A DNA stretch of 64,000 bases from CAVQMB01 sp963713445 (GTDB lineage: Bacteria > Pseudomonadota > Gammaproteobacteria > Competibacterales > Competibacteraceae), in the NCBI GenBank assembly GCA_963713445.1, contig CAVQMB010000006.1, forward strand, positions 1 to 64,000, in the 5' to 3' direction. A model generated the notes under the pieces. The model ran no database searches, was not told the DNA's origin, and saw only the letters and a program-made list of their open reading frames with translations. The position numbers and the translations under genes were made by a program. The number at the start of each line of letters is the position of its first letter. Position 1 is the first letter of the stretch. Positions 16,729 through 26,013 of the stretch are shown one piece after another.

Positions 16729-18942
16729 TCAACGGGGTCCCAGTTGCAGATAAACCGCGTTATGGCCGGCCGTGGTATGACCATAGCCAAGATAAAACGG
16801 CCCCAGGAACGTGTCGACGCCCAGGAAAATGCTGGCGGCGAGTTTCAGGCTGTTGCCGCCGATGGCATGGCGGCTCGACCAGACATTACCCGCTTCGACT
16901 GAACCGCCGGCGAACAGATCGCCGCCAAAGGCGCCTCCCAATCGGGTGACACGGTGATCGTAGACCAGCTTGGCCAGGCCCAGATACTGGCCCTGCAGCT
17001 CGCCGTTCTGCAACCCCGACAGGCGCTGGAAGCCGCCCAGTCGGAAGCTGTCGTAAGGCGGCAACTCCCCGTCCAGGCGCGCGCCCAGTTCGAGACCCGT
17101 GTGCCAGCGGTCGGTGGGCGTGCCGAAGGCATGCGTCCAGCGCAGATCAAACCGGCCATAATTCGTCGGCGCCCCCCAGCTCTGGCGGGTCAGCCACAGC
17201 CCCGCCTGGATCTGGTCGCCGCTGCCGGGAAATCCGAGGTTATCGAGCTGGTCGTATTCATAACGCGCCCGCAGGCCCAGCTCGGTGGCATGGGTCTCTG
17301 CCAGCCCCGCGACGGACGGCGTCGCCACCGCGTTAATATGGCGCAGCACCGGGCCAATTCGGAGCGTACCGCGGGCGTGCAGATTGAGCCCCAGATCCAG
17401 CCCCACGCGGGCCGTCTGGATCCGGTAATCGGTTACTGACTTGCCGTCACTGAACAGTGTCTCGGAGCGGTCCTGGTAGGCCGCGTAGGGTTCTACGAAC
17501 CAGCGCCCGGTCACATCCAGCGGTTGATAAAACGCTGTCCTGACGCTGCTGGTGCGGCCCAGCAGCAGGTCAGTCTGCCACGCCGCCCCCAACGGATTGA
17601 CCCAGGTCCGCAGATAGCTGGTCACCAGGCCATAGTCACTGTTGCCGTGCAGATCGGTATCGAAGCCGACGCCAAAGCGCAGGTAGTCCGGGCCCCAGGA
17701 TTTCTCGTTGACCTGAATGGTCAGGTCATCACCGCCCTGACTGTCCTTGGAAAGCCGGTAAGTGACCCGGTCGAAATCCCCGCGGCCGTAGAGCCGTTGG
17801 ATGTCAGCGCGCAGCCGCCTGCGGTCCAGCGGCTGGCCGACCCGCGTTTGCAGATAGCTGCGTAACACCCGGGGATTGGTGTAATGGGTGCCCACAATGC
17901 GGATCTTTGCGAGCAGCGGCTGTGACGTGCCGCCACCGGCCCGGAATCGCTCGCGCCAGCGGGCGTAGGCGGCCGGCGACAGGCTGAGCCGGCGCAGCCG
18001 GCTGCGCTGGGCCAGCGCCGCAGCTTCACCCCGCTCGATAGCCTGCTGGCCGCGGTCAAAATCGATCGCGGAAATATCCCCCAGCCGCGGCTGAATGAGG
18101 ATGTCCCGCGGGTGCAGCCGGTTCAGCGAGCGCTGCACGTTCTGCTCGGTCAGGATGGCAATCATCTGCGCAGTCACGGCGAGGGCTGAGGTCAGCTCAG
18201 AGCGTTTGAGCAGCGGCGTGCCCAGATTCACCGCGATAATCACATCGACACCCATCGCCCGCGCGACGGCCACCGGCAGGTTACGCACCAGGCCGCCATC
18301 GACCAGCAACCGGTTGTTGGCCTTCAGCGGTGCAATCACGCCCGGAATCGACATACTGGCCCGCATCGCGGTGGCCAGCGAGCCGTGCTCGAAGATCACT
18401 GGCTTGCCCGTCACCAAATCAGTGGCCACCGCCCGGAACGGAATCGGCAGATGATCGAAATTGTCGATGCTGTCGGCGCGCGCCACGAACTGGTGCACAA
18501 AGCTGTCCAGCCGCTGCCCGCTGATGGCGCCCTCCGGCAGCACAAAATGCCCGTCACGCAGCCCGATGGAAGCCATAATGTTGGTCCGCTCGTCCTGCTT
18601 GCGGCGGTTGCTTAGGCGCTGCCGCGGCGGGTTGTCGCGGAACAGCCGGGCCCAGTGCAGCCCGGTGATCAGTTGCTGCATGCGATCCACCGGCACCCCG
18701 GCCGCATAGGCACCGCCGATGATCGCACCCATGCTGGTGCCGGCTATGGCATCGACCGGTACCCGCAACTGTTGCAGCACTTTCAGCACACCGATATGAG
18801 CGAGACCGCGGGCGCCGCCGCCACTCAGCACCAGACCGATACGCGGCCGGGCGCAGGCCGCGCCCGCTGCGACCAGCAGAGCACTCACGATCAGTGCCAC
18901 AGTAACGACGCCGCGGCAACCACTACCGGAGCGGGACATCAT
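16729..18942 (-). CDS. Patatin-like phospholipase with POTRA and outer-membrane barrel (PlpD/type Vd-like)
   Basis: A 737-residue protein. A signal peptide ends near residue 31. The patatin domain follows, with oxyanion loop GGGARG (41-46), nucleophile Ser70 in GTSMG and Asp215 in VDGG. A POTRA-like unit lies around residues 340-410 (IRIVGTHYTNPRVLRSYLQTRVGQPL). The rest is a strand-rich barrel of the Omp85/surface-antigen type. This is the architecture of PlpD, a type Vd autotransporter whose lipase domain is secreted through its own barrel. Whether the lipase is released or stays on the surface cannot be told. Confidence 0.9.
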   Translation of the reverse strand: MMSRSGSGCRGVVTVALIVSALLVAAGAACARPRIGLVLSGGGARGLAHIGVLKVLQQLRVPVDAIAGTSMGAIIGGAYAAGVPVDRMQQLITGLHWARLFRDNPPRQRLSNRRKQDERTNIMASIGLRDGHFVLPEGAISGQRLDSFVHQFVARADSIDNFDHLPIPFRAVATDLVTGKPVIFEHGSLATAMRASMSIPGVIAPLKANNRLLVDGGLVRNLPVAVARAMGVDVIIAVNLGTPLLKRSELTSALAVTAQMIAILTEQNVQRSLNRLHPRDILIQPRLGDISAIDFDRGQQAIERGEAAALAQRSRLRRLSLSPAAYARWRERFRAGGGTSQPLLAKIRIVGTHYTNPRVLRSYLQTRVGQPLDRRRLRADIQRLYGRGDFDRVTYRLSKDSQGGDDLTIQVNEKSWGPDYLRFGVGFDTDLHGNSDYGLVTSYLRTWVNPLGAAWQTDLLLGRTSSVRTAFYQPLDVTGRWFVEPYAAYQDRSETLFSDGKSVTDYRIQTARVGLDLGLNLHARGTLRIGPVLRHINAVATPSVAGLAETHATELGLRARYEYDQLDNLGFPGSGDQIQAGLWLTRQSWGAPTNYGRFDLRWTHAFGTPTDRWHTGLELGARLDGELPPYDSFRLGGFQRLSGLQNGELQGQYLGLAKLVYDHRVTRLGGAFGGDLFAGGSVEAGNVWSSRHAIGGNSLKLAASIFLGVDTFLGPFYLGYGHTTAGHNAVYLQLGPR

Positions 18943-18961
18943 GAACGGTTCCTCCCACAGC

Positions 18962-19936
18962 TCAACCGCGCAGGTAGATCACCACCAGCAGAATCGCCAG
19001 CGACACGATCCAGATCAGGATATAAGTGGTCATCGACTGCCGGGCACGATGCTGCTCAAACCACGTACGCGGCCGGATTCCTGTGCACAGGAACACCACC
19101 TTCGCGGCCAGGTTGACACACACGATGTTGACCGCCAGCAACAACCCGGCGCCGACGGCCAGTGTCAGCTGGCCCGCGCCCAGCATCAGGCCAAAGGTCG
19201 CAGCCGGCGGCAACAGCGCTACCGCCACCATCACCCCCACCAGCACCGCCGGCAGGCTACTGGTGATGGACAGAGCGGCCGCGCCGCCGGAGGCCAGCGC
19301 CAGCGCCACCGAATCCAGCCCAACGTTGGTCCGGCCGAGCAATTCGGGGCTCGACAACGCACCCGGCCACAGCCAGCCCACCACCACGGCCAGGCCGGTC
19401 GCCATCCCGAGCCCGGCCAGGCTGGTCCGCAGCGACTGGCCCATCAGGCTCAGATCACCCAGTGCCGCCGCCAGTGCCAGTGCCAGATTGGGGCCCAGCA
19501 ACGGGGCAATAACCATCGCCCCGATCACCACGGCGACGTTGTTCTCGATCAGTCCGATAGTTGCGACCACGGTCGACAGCAGCACCAGCAGCAGATAATC
19601 CATATTCAGCCGCGCGCTGCGCGCGACTTCGTTGTACAGGGACTCCCGCGCCGCCCGCACCGAGCCTTCCTCATGCCCGTCATCGGTTTCGGCTGGACGC
19701 GGCAGCACCACCTCGGTGGTTAACACCGTGATGCGGTAATCCTCGCTCGTTCCGAGCACGCTCTGCAGGGCGTCAAGGACTTTCTGCAGATCGCCTGGCC
19801 GAACCTGCAACCGGGTCAGTTGACGCCCGTCGTCGGCGGTGGGCCCCTGCCAGATGTCGTTCAACTCGTGCTGTTCGGCGATGCTCCCAATGGTTGCTGC
19901 ATGGCCGGAGTCGGCGATGATATCAATGATCTTCAT
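18962..19936 (-). CDS. DUF389 (TIGR00341 family) membrane protein
   Basis: A 324-residue protein. The first 120 residues are soluble and ferredoxin-like (MKIIDIIADSGHAATI). The rest has about six membrane segments with the family signatures LSTVVATIGLIENNVAVVIGAMVIAPLLGP and LLPPAATFGLMLG. The family is widespread and its function is unknown; a transport role is often suggested. It lies in the same direction as the patatin gene, about 20 bases upstream of it, so the two may be co-transcribed. Confidence 0.85.
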   Translation of the reverse strand: MKIIDIIADSGHAATIGSIAEQHELNDIWQGPTADDGRQLTRLQVRPGDLQKVLDALQSVLGTSEDYRITVLTTEVVLPRPAETDDGHEEGSVRAARESLYNEVARSARLNMDYLLLVLLSTVVATIGLIENNVAVVIGAMVIAPLLGPNLALALAAALGDLSLMGQSLRTSLAGLGMATGLAVVVGWLWPGALSSPELLGRTNVGLDSVALALASGGAAALSITSSLPAVLVGVMVAVALLPPAATFGLMLGAGQLTLAVGAGLLLAVNIVCVNLAAKVVFLCTGIRPRTWFEQHRARQSMTTYILIWIVSLAILLVVIYLRG

Positions 19937-20037
19937 AGTGCAATCGCAGCCTCGGCCAATCTATCTGGCGTCGTATTCTGACCAAAGCGTAATGTAGCAG
20001 CCGTTGCGTCGCGTGGTGCGCAAGCCTAGTCTCATTG

Positions 20038-20065
20038 CCGTATTAGTGTTATTACCGTATTAGTG
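20038..20065. repeat. Two direct repeats CCGTATTAGTG, 17 bases apart
   Basis: CCGTATTAGTG occurs at 20038-20048 and 20055-20065. The pair lies between the divergent DUF389 and ferritin-like genes and could be a regulator site or a small slippage duplication. Confidence 0.55.
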
Positions 20066-20105
20066 ATTGTCAGATTCGGCAAATCGATTGGACCGATTCA
20101 TTGAC

Positions 20106-20132
20106 CCAGGCAGGCACAGGCAGGCACAGGCA
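20106..20132. repeat. Short tandem repeat of CAGGCACAGG before a start codon
   Basis: The ten-base unit CAGGCACAGG is present twice in full (20111-20130) with partial copies on both sides. It ends a few bases before the ATG at 20136 and supplies the AGG that could serve as its ribosome-binding site. Confidence 0.7.
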
Positions 20133-20135
20133 ACC

Positions 20136-20999
20136 ATGACGACTACCGACCCCAGCGCCGCCCGACACCTGCGCTGGAACTTCCAGACGCTGCCTTACCA
20201 GACGGTCGACCGCTCCCGAGTCGCCGATTCCGACCTGCTGTTCTACGTACTGGTGAGCGCCTCCTTTGTCGAGATCACCAGTGACCTCTACGCCCGCAAC
20301 CTGATCGATTTTTTCAGTGGCGATAGCGAGGTCCAGCAATGGCTGGCGCAACACTGGGAGGCCGAGGAGTTGCAGCACGGCCAGGCCCTTCGACACTATG
20401 TAACGACAGTCTGGCCGGAGCTGGATTGGGAACGTGCCTACCGCAGCTTCTACGCCGAATACGCGCTCTTGTGCCGGCCGGAGATGCTGGGTCCGACACG
20501 CGCGCTGGAGATGGCCGGCCGCTGCGTGGTCGAAACCGGAACCTGTTCCTATTACACGATGCTCGCCCGGCTCAGCCCGTGCCCGGTGCTGAGCCAGCTG
20601 TGTCAGCTCATCCGGACCGACGAGGCCTATCACTACCAGCATTTCCAGCGTTACTTCAGCCGCTACCGGAGCCTCGAGCAGCCCTCACGCGGAATTCTTC
20701 TCAAGACTCTGGCACACCGGATCTACGAAATCGACAGCGAGGACGCGCGCGTCGCCTTCCGTCATGCCTGGCAGGCACGCCATCCACAGCAGACCTGGGA
20801 GCCCCGCTATTACCGCCAGTTCGCGCGCACGATCCGGACACTGGCGACGACGCACTATCCGTTCCGCATGGCGGCCCACATGCTGACCACACCGCTGGGC
20901 CTGTCCCTGCGTAACCAGCAGCGCCTGGAACACACCCTGGCCGCCAGCGCCAGGCTCGCCACCCGCCTGACGGGAAACCGCCGTCAGTCGGTCGCCTGA
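20136..20999 (+). CDS. Ferritin-like (diiron helical bundle) protein
   Basis: About 287 residues from the ATG at 20136; a TTG at 20067 is possible but would translate the tandem repeat. Helices carry carboxylate and histidine pairs typical of diiron proteins: HWEAEELQHGQAL, and IRTDEAYHYQHFQRYF after VVETGTCSYY. The layout resembles the acyl-ACP desaturase/ferritin superfamily. No signal or membrane segment is seen. The reaction is unknown; an oxidase or hydroxylase role on lipids is possible. Its 3' end overlaps the convergent tatD gene by 16 bases. Confidence 0.75.
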   Translation: MTTTDPSAARHLRWNFQTLPYQTVDRSRVADSDLLFYVLVSASFVEITSDLYARNLIDFFSGDSEVQQWLAQHWEAEELQHGQALRHYVTTVWPELDWERAYRSFYAEYALLCRPEMLGPTRALEMAGRCVVETGTCSYYTMLARLSPCPVLSQLCQLIRTDEAYHYQHFQRYFSRYRSLEQPSRGILLKTLAHRIYEIDSEDARVAFRHAWQARHPQQTWEPRYYRQFARTIRTLATTHYPFRMAAHMLTTPLGLSLRNQQRLEHTLAASARLATRLTGNRRQSVA

Positions 21000-21784
21000 G
21001 GCAGGCCGAAAAAGCGCCTGGCGTTGGCCGTGGTCACCGCCGCCACGGTCTCCTGAGGCTGACCCAGGCAGACGGCCACCAACCGTAACACCTCGGCCAG
21101 ATACATCGGTTCGTTACGGCGCGTTTTCGGTTTCGGACGCAGGTTCCGGGGCAGCAGGTAAGGGCTGTCCGTCTCCAGCAGCAGTCGTTGCGCCGGAATC
21201 CGCCCTACCAGTTCCCGGAGATGCAATCCGCGCCGCTCATCGCAGATCCAGCCGGTAATACCCACGTACAGGTCATGATCGCGGTAGGCGGCCAGTTCCT
21301 CGGCAGTCCCGGTGAAGCAGTGTACGACCGCCCGTGGCAGCCGCGGCAGATAGCGCTCGAGAATGGCCATGAAGCGTTCGTGGGCATCACGCTGGTGGAG
21401 GAACACCGGCATGCCGAGAGCCACCGCCAGCTCGAGCTGGGCCTCGAAGGCATATTCCTGCTGCGGCCGGGGCGAAAAGTTTCGGTTGAAATCGAGCCCG
21501 CACTCGCCGAGCGCAACCACCTCAGGCTGCACTGCCAGCGTCGCGAACAAATCACCGGTGGCCGCATCCCACTCGCTGGCCAGATGCGGGTGCAGGCCGG
21601 CGGTGGCAAACAATCGTCCGCCATGGCGGCTAGCGAGTTCGTAGGCCCGGCGGCTCTCGGCCGCGCTGGTGCCGGTCAGAACCAGTTGCGCAACCCCCGC
21701 GGCGGCCGCCCGCTCCAGCACGGTGGCGAAGTCGTGGCAGAAGCTCTCATGGCCAAGATTGGCACCGACATCAATCAGCTCCAT
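20984..21784 (-). CDS. tatD: TatD-family deoxyribonuclease
   Basis: About 266 residues of an amidohydrolase-fold metal nuclease: Asp in LIDVGANLG, GECGLDFNRNFS, PVFLHQRDAH, VVHCFTGT and LLLETDSPYL supply the metal-binding His, Asp and Glu. A second ATG-like start (GTG at 21787) is possible. The chosen ATG shares one base with the phaC stop (TGATG), so the two genes are translationally coupled. TatD enzymes act as 3'-5' exonucleases and as quality-control proteins. Confidence 0.9.
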   Translation of the reverse strand: MELIDVGANLGHESFCHDFATVLERAAAAGVAQLVLTGTSAAESRRAYELASRHGGRLFATAGLHPHLASEWDAATGDLFATLAVQPEVVALGECGLDFNRNFSPRPQQEYAFEAQLELAVALGMPVFLHQRDAHERFMAILERYLPRLPRAVVHCFTGTAEELAAYRDHDLYVGITGWICDERRGLHLRELVGRIPAQRLLLETDSPYLLPRNLRPKPKTRRNEPMYLAEVLRLVAVCLGQPQETVAAVTTANARRFFGLPQATD

Positions 21785-23610
21785 CACGACACCTTGCCGT
21801 CACTGCGCAACTTCACGTAAGACCCGGGCGCATCCTCCAGCACCTGGAGGGCCCCATCACCCGGAACCCGGGCCGCCACCTCTCCGCCCGCGCGCCGTCG
21901 GACCCAACGCGACCAGTCCGGCCACCACGAACCCTCATGATAACGGGCCTGCCGCAGCCACTCATCGGCCGAATCGGGCAACCGACCGTAGGCCCAGTAA
22001 CCGTATTTATTGCGCTCCGGCGGGTTGACCACACCGGCGATATGGCCGGAACCGCCCAGCACGAAGCGGACCTGACCCGCGGTCAGATGGACCCCGAGAT
22101 AGGTTCCCTTCCAGGGCGCAATGTGATCCTCGCGGGTCGACAGAAAGTACTGCGGTGTACGCACCTTGCCCAGCTCGATCGGCTCGCCGGCCAGATCGAT
22201 GCCACCCGCCTCCCGGAGCCGGTTGCGCAGATACATGTTCCGGAGGTAAAAGCTGTGCATCCGGCGCGGCATCCGGGTCGAGTCCGAATTCCAGTACAGC
22301 AAATCAAACGCCATCGGCTCGCGGCCCAGCAGGTAGTTGTTGACGTAGAACGACCAGATCAGGTCATTGGCCCGCAACATGTTGAACACGTTGGCCATCT
22401 GGCTGCCTTCCAGATAACCCCTGCGTTCCATCTCCCGCTCCATCAGCGCCACCTGCTCCTCGTCGACGAACACCGACAGTTCGCCGACATCGGAGAAATC
22501 GACCAGGGTGGTCAGAAACGTGGCACTTTTGACCCGATCAGCGTCGCCGACCGCCGCCAGGTAACCCAGAGTGGCCATCAGCAGCGTGCCACCGATGCAA
22601 TAGCCGATGGCGTTGACCTCGCGCTCGCCGGTGGCCTGCTCGACCGCCTCCAGGGCCGCCAGCGTGCCCTCCAGCAGATAGTCCTCGAAGTCCCGCTCGG
22701 CCAGGGCCGCATCGGGATTGACCCAGGACACGACGAACACCGTGAAGCCCTGGTCGACGGCCCACTTGATGAACGAGTTCTTGGGGCGCAGATCGAGAAT
22801 GTAATATTTATTGATCCACGGCGGCACGATCAGCAGCGGCCGCTGATAGACCTGCTCGGTGCTCGGCGCGTACTGGATAAGCTGCATCAGTGCGGTCTGG
22901 AAGACCACCTTGCCGGGCGTAACGGCGACATTCTCACCAAGCCGGAAACCGTCCAGATCGGTCATCCGGATACGCAGTTCACCGCCCCCGCGATTGAGAT
23001 CCTCGAGCATGTTCTCGAATCCCCGGACCAGGTTCTCGCCGCCGGACTCCAGGGTCGCCTGCATGACCTGCGGATTGGTATGCGGGAAATTCGTCGGCGC
23101 CACCGCGTCGAGGTACTGACGGGTGTAAAAATCGACCTTCTCGGCGGTCTTGACGTCAAGTCCGTCTTTGGAGGCGCGGACACTGTGCAGGACGCTCCGC
23201 GCCGACAGCAGATAGGCCTGCTTGATGAAGTCATAGTAGGGATTGTCCTGCCACTGGGCGTCGCGGAACCGGCGGTCGCCGGCCTCCGGCTCGATCACCG
23301 GCGCCACAGCTTCCCCTTGCAGGCGCTGCCTGGTGCTCTCCCACAGCATTGCCAGGTCCTGATAGTACGCCTTCTGGGATTCCAGCAGTCGGCCTGGATC
23401 GGCCAGCACACGCTCGGTGAGCGCCATGAAAGCCTTGGCCACCACCTGGGGATCAGGAATCGTGAAATCATCGCCCTCGGCCTGCCGCTCGGCATACTGC
23501 TGCAGCAACTGCTGACTGCGTTCAGCAATCTCCCGGAAGGATTCGGTCAGACGCGCCATATCGGGCGGCGTAACCTCGGGCAGATGGAACGGATCGCGTT
23601 GTTCGGCCAT
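21784..23610 (-). CDS. phaC: Class I poly(R)-hydroxyalkanoate synthase PhaC
   Basis: A 608-residue protein with the lipase-like box GYCIGG, in which Cys338 is the nucleophile. Asp495 (STREDHIAP) and His523 (GGSGHIAG) complete the triad, with the spacing of the Ralstonia enzyme. The N-terminal 200 residues are the PhaC-N domain. Length suits a class I enzyme working without PhaE. It polymerises 3-hydroxyacyl-CoA into storage granules. No phaA, phaB, phasin or depolymerase gene lies nearby. Confidence 0.95.
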   Translation of the reverse strand: MAEQRDPFHLPEVTPPDMARLTESFREIAERSQQLLQQYAERQAEGDDFTIPDPQVVAKAFMALTERVLADPGRLLESQKAYYQDLAMLWESTRQRLQGEAVAPVIEPEAGDRRFRDAQWQDNPYYDFIKQAYLLSARSVLHSVRASKDGLDVKTAEKVDFYTRQYLDAVAPTNFPHTNPQVMQATLESGGENLVRGFENMLEDLNRGGGELRIRMTDLDGFRLGENVAVTPGKVVFQTALMQLIQYAPSTEQVYQRPLLIVPPWINKYYILDLRPKNSFIKWAVDQGFTVFVVSWVNPDAALAERDFEDYLLEGTLAALEAVEQATGEREVNAIGYCIGGTLLMATLGYLAAVGDADRVKSATFLTTLVDFSDVGELSVFVDEEQVALMEREMERRGYLEGSQMANVFNMLRANDLIWSFYVNNYLLGREPMAFDLLYWNSDSTRMPRRMHSFYLRNMYLRNRLREAGGIDLAGEPIELGKVRTPQYFLSTREDHIAPWKGTYLGVHLTAGQVRFVLGGSGHIAGVVNPPERNKYGYWAYGRLPDSADEWLRQARYHEGSWWPDWSRWVRRRAGGEVAARVPGDGALQVLEDAPGSYVKLRSDGKVS

Positions 23611-23835
23611 GGCACTCGAACTCGCTGCTGGCGGCTGGTGGCAAACGAATGCTGCCGATGATAACAGTTGGTTCCGTGGCCGGCGACCGCGCCTCAGTAT
23701 CTTGCCGCCGCCACCGGCAGCCCACTACAATGCGCCAGTCCCGGCATTCGGATTGCGGCTCCCGCGATCCGGCCGATCATCCTCACACCCTTCGTAGTTG
23801 CCGCGCCAGGCGCACCGCCTTACCGGAGACCGTCA

Positions 23836-25092
23836 ATGCTGTCCGTGCTGCGTTCCACCTGGAGCCTGTTCTTCGGCATCGGCCTGATCATGCTGTGCAA
23901 TGGACTGCAGGTCACGCTGCTCGGCGTGCGGGCGGCGCTGGCGGGTTTTCCGACCACCGTCACCGGCTTGATCATGACAGCCTACTACCTCGGCTTCCTC
24001 GGCGGTTCACAGCTGGTACCCCGCTTCATCAGAGGTGTTGGCCATGTGCGGGTGTTCGCAGCGCTGGCGGCGCTGGCCTCCAGCGCCGTGCTGGTACATG
24101 GCGTATTCGTCAATCCGTGGGTGTGGATCAATATGCGGCTGTTGACCGGATTCTGCTACGCCGGTCTTTATGTGGTGGTTGAGAGCTGGATCAACGAGCG
24201 TGCCAGCAACGAATCGCGCGGCCAACTGCTGTCGATCTACATGCTGGTTAGCCTCGGCGGTTTCGCGGGCGGCCAGATGCTGCTCAACGTCGGCTCGCCA
24301 CAGGGTATTGATCTGTTCATCCTGGCCTCGGTGCTGGTCTCGGTGGCACTGGTACCCATATCGCTCACCCCGATCCAGGCGCCGCTGTTCGACCAGTCCG
24401 AACACATCAGCCTGAGCCGGCTCTATCACAGTTCCCCGCTGGGCGTGGTGGGCATGATGGGCAGTGGCGTGGCCAATGGCATGCTGCTTGGCATGGGCGC
24501 GGTCTATGCCGCGTCTCTGGGCATGTCGGTCTCCCAGATCAGCGGTTTCATGGTCGCCACCCAGATCGGTGCCCTGCTGCTGCAATGGCCGGTCGGTCAA
24601 CTCTCGGACCGCTTCGACCGCCGGCTGATACTCACCCTGGTTACTTTTCTGGCCGCCGCGGTGGCCTTGCTGGTGATACCCACCGAAACCTCCCGCGGCT
24701 GGTCATTGCTGATTCTGATCGGTTTGTTCGGCGGCCTCAACCTGCCGATGTATTCCCTGTGTATCGCCCACACCAACGACCACCTCAGTCCGCGCCAGAT
24801 GATTGCCGCCAGCGGCACCCTGGTGTTGGCCAACGGCATTGGCGCCAGCATCGGGCCGCTGGGTGGCGCACTGCTGATGGAACGACTGGGTCCGGCCGGT
24901 TTCCTGTTAGGGCTGGCCGCGACCCATACGGCGATCGGCGTATTCGCGCTGTACCGCATCACCCGCCGGGCGGCACCGGTGGAACAAGGCGTGTTCGTGG
25001 CGGTCGATCCGCAGTCGGCCAGCGTCGCCGTGACACTCGCCGCCGAGGAGCAACTGGAGCAGGAGGCGATCCGCCAGGACGACGCCGACTGA
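23836..25092 (+). CDS. Major facilitator superfamily transporter (YcaD-like)
   Basis: About 418 residues with 12 hydrophobic segments. Motifs include VVVESWINERASNESRGQLLS in the first half and QWPVGQLSDRFDRRLILT in the second; this order is characteristic of the YcaD/UMF1-like MFS subfamily. The start at 23836 has GGAG upstream; a longer upstream frame is not supported. Substrate unknown. It is divergent from phaC. Confidence 0.85.
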   Translation: MLSVLRSTWSLFFGIGLIMLCNGLQVTLLGVRAALAGFPTTVTGLIMTAYYLGFLGGSQLVPRFIRGVGHVRVFAALAALASSAVLVHGVFVNPWVWINMRLLTGFCYAGLYVVVESWINERASNESRGQLLSIYMLVSLGGFAGGQMLLNVGSPQGIDLFILASVLVSVALVPISLTPIQAPLFDQSEHISLSRLYHSSPLGVVGMMGSGVANGMLLGMGAVYAASLGMSVSQISGFMVATQIGALLLQWPVGQLSDRFDRRLILTLVTFLAAAVALLVIPTETSRGWSLLILIGLFGGLNLPMYSLCIAHTNDHLSPRQMIAASGTLVLANGIGASIGPLGGALLMERLGPAGFLLGLAATHTAIGVFALYRITRRAAPVEQGVFVAVDPQSASVAVTLAAEEQLEQEAIRQDDAD

Positions 25093-25112
25093 GCGGTGGC
25101 GGTGACCGGTTG

Positions 25113-25991
25113 TCAATCGTGCTGCAGCAGCTGCATCAGGCTGGAGGTATCCCAGCGCCGCCCCCCGCGCGCCTCGACCTGGGCGTAGAACTGATCCACC
25201 AGGGCGGTCACCGGCAAGCGGGTACCATTGCGCCGGGCCTCGGCCAGACAGATACCGAGATCCTTGCGCATCCATTCCACGGCAAAACCGTAGTCGAACT
25301 TGCCCGCCAGCATGGTCTCACCGCGATTCTCCATCTGCCAGGACTGGGCTGCGCCCTTGCTGATGACCGACAGCACCCGGTGGCTATCCAGCCCGGCCCG
25401 TTCACTGAAGTTGAGCGCCTCGGACAGCCCCTGCACCATCCCCGCGATGGCGATCTGGTTGACCATCTTGGTGAGCTGACCGCTGCCGGCCGGCCCCATC
25501 AGGGTAACGGCACGCGCATAGCAGTCAACGACCGGTTCAGCGGCCGCGAACGCCTCCGGCGTCCCACCCGTCATTACCGTCAGCACACCATTCTGCGCCC
25601 CTGTCTCGCCGCCGGAGATGGGGGCATCGAGGAACTGGACCCCGCGGTCAGCCGCCGCCGCGGCCAGCTCGCGGGCCAGCTCCGCCGAGGCCGTGGTGTG
25701 ATCGACCAGCACCGCACCCGCCGCCATGCCTGCCAGCGCGCCATCGTCGCCATGAACCACGGCGCGCACGTCGTCATCGTTACCAACGCAGGTAAACACC
25801 AGATCACAATTGGCCGCGGCCGCGGCCGGCGTCGCCGCGGAAGTCCCCGGGTACTGCTGCAGCCACTGCTCGGCGCGGTGTGAAGTACGGTTGTAGACGG
25901 TGACATCATGGCCGGCCCGTGCCAGATGCCCGGCCATCGGAAACCCCATTACGCCGAGGCCGATGAAGGCGACTTTGCGTGCTTCACTCAT
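25113..25991 (-). CDS. NAD(P)-dependent beta-hydroxyacid dehydrogenase (tartronate semialdehyde reductase/3-HIBADH family)
   Basis: A 292-residue protein. The Rossmann motif is FIGLGVMGFPMAGHLARAGH. The family substrate motif DAPISGGETGAQNGVLTVMTGG and catalytic Lys in GSGQLTKMVNQ are present. Members reduce tartronate semialdehyde, oxidise 3-hydroxyisobutyrate or reduce succinic semialdehyde. Glyoxylate from the purine cluster at 55-60 kb could feed tartronate semialdehyde, but the genes are far apart and this link is speculative. Confidence 0.88.
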   Translation of the reverse strand: MSEARKVAFIGLGVMGFPMAGHLARAGHDVTVYNRTSHRAEQWLQQYPGTSAATPAAAAANCDLVFTCVGNDDDVRAVVHGDDGALAGMAAGAVLVDHTTASAELARELAAAAADRGVQFLDAPISGGETGAQNGVLTVMTGGTPEAFAAAEPVVDCYARAVTLMGPAGSGQLTKMVNQIAIAGMVQGLSEALNFSERAGLDSHRVLSVISKGAAQSWQMENRGETMLAGKFDYGFAVEWMRKDLGICLAEARRNGTRLPVTALVDQFYAQVEARGGRRWDTSSLMQLLQHD

Positions 25992-26013
25992 AACGCACTC
26001 CAGAGTGGATGGA

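Noticed and set aside
21937..23661. 574-codon plus-strand ORF opposite phaC
   Set aside because: phaC carries a complete catalytic triad on the minus strand; the opposite frame has no family features.
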